Source: Halocaridina rubra
Taxonomy: Eukaryota > Arthropoda > Malacostraca > Decapoda > Atyidae
Assembly: GCA_037179515.1 (NCBI GenBank)
Contig: JAXCGZ010000105.1
Span: 60,001 to 124,000, forward strand
Reading direction: 5' to 3'
Length of the DNA: 64,000 nucleotides
A program made the translations under genes and the position numbers. Shown piece after piece: positions 48,261 through 64,000 of this stretch. Below the pieces are notes generated by a model. That model ran no database searches. It saw only the letters and a list, made by a program, of their open reading frames with translations, and was not told the DNA's origin. Each line of letters begins with the position of its first letter. The stretch's first letter is position 1.

Positions 48261-48429
48261 CTCATATCTCCCCGCCTCCTCAGGAATTCGTTTTTTTCCA
48301 TATCTCTCTGTGGCTAAATTGACGTGCTGATTGCTGCTGTCCTGGCATGATTCTTACATTTTGTCGAATAGGCATTGTCATTTCCTTCTGTTTGTCTCCC
48401 TCCTGTAGAATTTTCCACTTCATTTCCTC

Positions 48430-49262
48430 TTCTCAAAGCATCATCTTAAGATGCCGGGGTTTATCTTGTGAATGAGTATATCCTGTTGCTGTAGGTTGAG
48501 GATTTCGGTGATTTAGTTGTATCACAGTCCTCACATCTATTTCCCCCTCGACACCTAGGTCTTTGACTATTTTCTTTAGAAATATTACATCATCATTGAA
48601 TTTTCCATTGGGGTCTGTAGTCGTTGATTCTGGTACTCCTGACAAGATTAGATTAGGCCTCCTGGGGTCTTTCTGTCTTTCATCTTGGTGGTATTCATTT
48701 ATTTGTTTTTCAACAGTATCCTTGAAGTCTTCATTTTCACAGTAATCAGTTTTAGTTTCAAGATTTTCTATTTTCTCCTTGATTTCTCTTTCTATTTCCT
48801 TCATTTTGCTCGCAAGATCTTTCAGAAATTTCTTGGTAGTAAAGAGATCGAGAACATCACTTGAACATCCATTACAGTTATATGCTCTGCCATCTTTATC
48901 TCAAGAAGTTTAGAACTTCCCTAGACATTCCTACGCACTGACAATGATGCCACTTTCCACAGCCGTCACAGGCAATCCAATCTCTAGGTCCTGATTCTTA
49001 GTTATTAGTATGATTACAAATCCTGTTTGACCCACCTGCACATTTGTTTTCCTGGTTGGCAGCTCTCTGTTCATCTAAATATGTAGTTGCAGTCGTAATT
49101 TGTGGTAATTTAGGCCTACCTTTCATGTTCCTGTGTTGTTGCTGTGGTGTTGTTTGTTGCGTGTGGCCTCCTCTTTGTTTTGGTGTGGTCACGGTCATTC
49201 TGTAACCTCCTCCCCCTCCCCCACGCCCAACTGAACTCCTTGTATTCACTCTAAATGACATT
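48430..49262 (-). pseudogene. CR1 ORF1 with PHD-like finger, broken
   Basis: It starts MSFRVNTRSSVG with a Gly run, followed by a Gln/Thr-rich stretch. The Cys-rich segment (NKCAGGSNRICNHTN then, after a stop near 49000, ACDGCGKWHHCQCVGMS at about 48925-48985) is PHD-finger-like. A coiled-coil-like charged stretch follows (EIEREIKEKIENLETK, about 48790). It ends with RPNLILSGVPES and DLGVEGEIDVRTVIQLNHRN, the RRM-type block of CR1/L1-like ORF1 proteins. At least two frame breaks. Confidence 0.7.
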
Positions 49263-49274
49263 GTATCACACATA

Positions 49275-49440
49275 AAACTGCAATATCTCAGTAGTAGAGT
49301 GCAAAAGTCAACGAACACAAGTTCGATCTCACTGTAGGTTGATAGGGAAAGCATCAAGCCTTAATCCTCCGACTCCAACATGTCTGTGTCTACCCCCATT
49401 CAGACGGGGACTAATTGTGACACAAAAACGGTGTATAGGC
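49275..49440 (+). mobile_element. tRNA-derived SINE, copy 3
   Basis: A-box-like tatctcagtagtagagtgc and B-box-like caagttcgatctcac are spaced as in a tRNA promoter. The body (gcatcaagccttaatcctcc, gtgtctacccccattcagac) resembles the SINE at 6732. It lies head-to-head with the CR1 5' end. Confidence 0.65.
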
Positions 49441-49521
49441 ACTTATTTGTGTCACCTGTGCTGCAGCAACTTCCATTATCTTAGGAGATTAACTTAATGG
49501 GCCTTCTTTTTAGCATATGTA

Positions 49522-49523
<2 letters not shown>

Positions 49524-49597
<74 letters not shown>
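49524..49597. repeat. (TA)n microsatellite
   Basis: About 74 bases of TA. Confidence 0.97.
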
Positions 49598-56740
<7,143 letters not shown>

Positions 56741-56866
56741 TTTTGCCTCAACCTATAAGACTACTCTATTCGAATATGGAATGCACAGTCAGTAACTTGA
56801 TTCGAGTTATATGGATTTATTTTGTTTGATACTCTCATGATCTTGGAAAATTGCATTCTCTTTTTG

Positions 56867-56952
<86 letters not shown>

Positions 56953-57086
56953 ATATATATCAAAAAGAGAATGCAATTTCCCAAGGTCATGAGGGTATCA
57001 ACCAAAATAAATCCCTATATCTCAAATCGGTTACTGACTGTGCATATTATATTCGAATAAGGTAGTCTGATAGGTTGAGGCAAAAT
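56741..57086. repeat. inverted repeat, 127-bp arms around (TA)n
   Basis: The left arm 56741-56867 (ttttgcctcaacctataaga to tgcattctctttttgatata) and right arm 56960-57086 are reverse complements at roughly 85-90 per cent by eye. The loop is a (TA)n of about 90 bases, itself self-complementary. Confidence 0.92.
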
Positions 57087-57099
57087 ACTGAGATTGCAT

Positions 57100-58656
57100 A
57101 TATACCTAATTCTTAGAATAACACGAAGATAGGTTCTCAGAAGTGCTGCATATTGTAATTTTCGCATAATGTAACGAGTGATTTTCCTTAAGAAACAATG
57201 ACAATGGGCATAGATACGTTTCACAACCGTACATGCGCACACTATGCCAAAGATATAAGATAAGTAAAACATATTTTAGAAGTACATAACAAAGCAGAAA
57301 GACCTGTAGTTATTTATATTAACATGCAAATAGTGTACAGTATAAAAGATATTGTATACAGATTTACTGTACAGTAAACAAATTAATGCACTCTATTATG
57401 CGGTGGGCAACAGGCATACACTGGGACGTGCATGATGGCGGTGAACACGAGGATGCAAACGTTTTGCCGCCTCCGTGTCAGCTGATGCACCCTTGCATGC
57501 TATTTCCCTGATGATATTATATCGCAAGTTTATTTGCTGTTTGTTCTTAATGTTTTTTTTCCATTCTCTTCATAATATCCGATCGCGTTAAGTGGTAGAA
57601 GAGGAGGAGGGTGCGGGAGAACGACTCTCTCTCTGTAAACGTTTTGCCGCCTCCATATTAGCTGATGCACCCTCGCACGCTATTTCCCTGACGAAATTAT
57701 ATCGCAAGTTTGTTTGCTGTTTGTTCTTAATGCTTTGTTCCATTCTCTTCATGATATCCAATCGCATTAAGCAGTAGAAGAGGAGGAGGATGCGGGAGAA
57801 CGAACCTCTATCTGCAAATGTTTTGCCGCCTCTGTATCACCCTCGCACGCTATTTCCCTGACGATATTATATCGCAAGTATGTACTTAGTGCTTTTTGCA
57901 GTTCTCTTCATAATATCCGATTGCATTAAGCGGTAGAAGAGGAGGAGGATGCGGGAGAACGAACCTTTCTCTGCAAATATTTTGCTGCCTCCGTATCAGC
58001 TGATGCACCCTCGCACGCTATTTCCCTGACGATGTTATATCGCAAGTTTGATTACTGTTCGTTCTTAATGCTTTTTTTCAATTTTCTTCATAATACCGGA
58101 TCACATTAAGCGGTAGAAGAGGAGGAGGATGCAGGAGAACAAACCTCTATCTACAAACGTTTTGCGGCCTCCATATCAGCTGATGCACCCTTGCACGCTA
58201 TTTCCCTGATGATATTATATTGCAAGTTTGTTTGCTGTTTGTTCTTAATGCTTTTTTTCAGTTCTCTTCTATATCCAATTGCATTAAGCGGTAGAAGAGG
58301 AGGAGGATGCAGGAGAACGAACTTCTATCTGCAAACGTTTTGCCGCCTCCATATCAGCTGATGCTCCCTAGCACGCTATTTCCATGACAATATTATATCG
58401 CAAGTTTGTTTGCTGTTTGTTCTTCATGCTTTTTTTCCATTATCTTCATAATATCCGATTGCATTAAGCGGTAGAAGAGGAGGAGAATGGTGGAAAAATG
58501 CCTCCAAGGCGGTCGCTTATTTACTAAAATGAAAAAAAAAAAATTCTAATTTTTTTGCATGGGCGTTATTCACGAATTTCGTATTTTTTTACTATTATTT
58601 TCTAGGGGCGTTATTCCAATTTCGCGGATTATAAACATGCATAAAAAGCGAACTAG

Positions 58657-58657
<1 letters not shown>
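57100..58657. mobile_element. MITE-M copy 2, carrying a satellite array
   Basis: The left part (acgaagataggttctcag, ttttcgcataatgtaacg, catagatacgtttcacaacc) aligns with MITE-M copy 1. The right part (ggcgttattccaatttcgcg, taaacatgcataaaaagcg) ends at a (TA)n at 58659 and resembles the right edge of copy 1. Between them lies a six-unit array. No protein-coding region. Confidence 0.6.
57455..58492. repeat. tandem array, 6 units of about 180 bp
   Basis: The anchor word gttttgccgcctcc (or a one-to-two base variant) recurs at 57460, 57640, 57820, 57979, 58159 and 58337. Units are 180, 180, 159, 180, 178 and about 155 bases. Each unit holds gcacgctatttccctga, ttatatcgcaagtttgtttg, tgtttgttcttaatgctttt and agcggtagaagaggagg. 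The third unit has internal deletions. Confidence 0.93.
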
Positions 58658-58658
<1 letters not shown>

Positions 58659-58690
<32 letters not shown>

Positions 58691-58694
58691 TATA

Positions 58695-58787
<93 letters not shown>
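58659..58787. repeat. (TA)n microsatellite with interruptions
   Basis: About 129 bases of TA with several phase slips, between MITE-M copy 2 and composite copy D. Confidence 0.97.
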
Positions 58788-58791
<4 letters not shown>

Positions 58792-58948
58792 AGTAATCCC
58801 TCGTTTATCGCGGGGTTTCGGTTCTGGGACCAGCCGCGATAGGTGAATTTCTGCAAAGTAGGAACACTAAAAAGAAAAAGATTTTTTTTTTTTTTCACTT
58901 TTTCCACGAGTACAAAGAGGATTACGATATGAAAAAATCATCATCATC

Positions 58949-58950
<2 letters not shown>

Positions 58951-59021
<71 letters not shown>
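58951..59021. repeat. (TA)n microsatellite in copy D
   Basis: About 71 bases of TA at the same position as the long tract in copy C. Confidence 0.97.
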
Positions 59022-59382
59022 ACATTTATTATCCTACTAGGAATCCTGTTCCATGCATCAGATACTCTACGGTATTACCAAGCCAATTTTCACCAATTGC
59101 CCTTCTGAACCTAAATTTATCAAGCTTAAATCCATTACCCATTACGAGTTCTGGTTTTATCATGAATTTTTAAAACTTTATTAATTATCACGCTTGTAAT
59201 GACCTGTCAGATGTGAAGGGATTATAAAAGATGTGTAATGAATATCCAGCTTTCTGCTGGGTTTTAATATACCTCTGCATTACTTTCATGATGTCTATTC
59301 CAAAAATTCTCCTTAGATCTTATTATTATTATTATTATTTTTAACAATAATTTTCCTTTGATGATGATTGTGGAGATTATTA

Positions 59383-59422
<40 letters not shown>

Positions 59423-59534
59423 CATTATTATTATTATTATTATTAATATCATTATTTTTGCGAATTTGTAATTAAACTATTATTTTTACAATAAATAATG
59501 TAGTTTGGGTTGAATGAACAAGAGTTAATTAAAG

Positions 59535-63563
<4,029 letters not shown>

Positions 63564-63566
63564 ATT

Positions 63567-63572
63567 CTCTCT

Positions 63573-63628
<56 letters not shown>
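63567..63628. repeat. (CT)n microsatellite, right of the LINE
   Basis: About 62 bases of CT with one CC slip; the right half of the split core of copy D. Confidence 0.97.
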
Positions 63629-63632
<4 letters not shown>

Positions 63633-64000
63633 ATTCTATTCTACCCAACCCCCCACACTCTCTTTGTCCCAGCCAACTAGGGAGGGGCACTGTACACAGT
63701 TATTAAAGTAAATAAACCAACAGCTGTACAATAATAATAATAATAATAATAATGATGATGATAATAATCTCCACAATAATTATCAAAGGAGAATTATTGT
63801 TGCCAATAATAATAATAATTATAATAGTATTAATAATAATAATAAGATCTAAGGAGAATTATTGGAAAAGACATCATGAAAGTAATGCAGAGGTATATTA
63901 AAACCCAGCAGAGAGCTGGATATTCATTACACATCTTTTATAAACCCTTCACATCTGACAGGTCATTACACTCTCCATTTCAGTTTCTCTTTACAGCCTG

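Larger units (their letters stand above)
45180..49262 (-). mobile_element. CR1-like LINE, nearly complete, decayed
   Basis: It reads on the minus strand from the ORF1 start at 49262 to a 3' end near 45180. ORF1 and ORF2 relics are given separately. There is no poly(A)-like tail, which fits CR1. The 3' boundary is approximate because no target-site duplication is evident. Confidence 0.8.

Overview
This is eukaryotic genomic DNA, most likely from an arthropod and plausibly a decapod crustacean. That is inferred from an intron-rich gene with large introns, very long (TA)n, (CT)n and (ATT)n tracts, several clades of decayed non-LTR retrotransposon, pogo/Tigger-like DNA transposons and tRNA-derived SINEs. 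The species call is inference only. I see no prokaryotic features, rRNA, functional tRNA or CRISPR array.

The only host gene I can support is SPRYD3 (SPRY domain-containing protein 3) on the + strand, from 604 to the stop at 35107-35109. Eight exons are resolved: 604-728, 7227-7308, 8362-8509, 13103-13288, 20042-20191, 32807-32985, 33695-33941 and 34975-35109. All splice phases agree and all boundaries are GT/AG. The first coding exon(s) lie left of the window. The protein has two SPRY domains with an acidic insert in the second. The 5' half of exon 2's neighbourhood is tandemly duplicated, creating a second copy of exon 2. The acceptor of exon 7 follows directly on a roughly 190-base (CT)n tract.

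The introns and the 29 kb downstream are a mosaic of mobile elements. LINE-X (a Jockey/CR1-like family) has copies at 1.0-3.8 kb, 9.6-10.8 kb and 16.3-17.1 kb plus 3'-end scraps. An RTE-like LINE sits at 15.6-19.4 kb (minus) and 40.0-42.4 kb (plus), each with a target-site duplication. A pogo/Tigger-like transposon family lies at 21.1-24.7, 30.2-32.4 and 43.7 kb. A CR1-like LINE with both ORFs decayed occupies 45.2-49.3 kb (minus). An RNase H-bearing, I-group-like LINE occupies 59.6-63.6 kb (plus). tRNA-related SINEs are at 6.7, 11.8 and 49.3 kb.

The most unusual structure is a recurring composite element with four copies: 3.8-5.1 kb, 26.8-27.9 kb, 27.9-29.4 kb and 58.8 kb to beyond the window end. 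It has pogo-like outer termini and long inner inverted arms rich in ATT repeats. Its centre is a CT/GA microsatellite, and in the last copy a LINE has landed inside that microsatellite. Other structural oddities are an uninterrupted 82-bp perfect palindrome, a 42-bp perfect palindrome, a 127-bp-arm inverted repeat looped by (TA)n, a six-copy array of an about 180-bp unit inside a MITE-like element, and a three-level nested insertion. I found no convincing new protein-based system; the novelty here lies in repeat architecture and in possible effects on SPRYD3 splicing.
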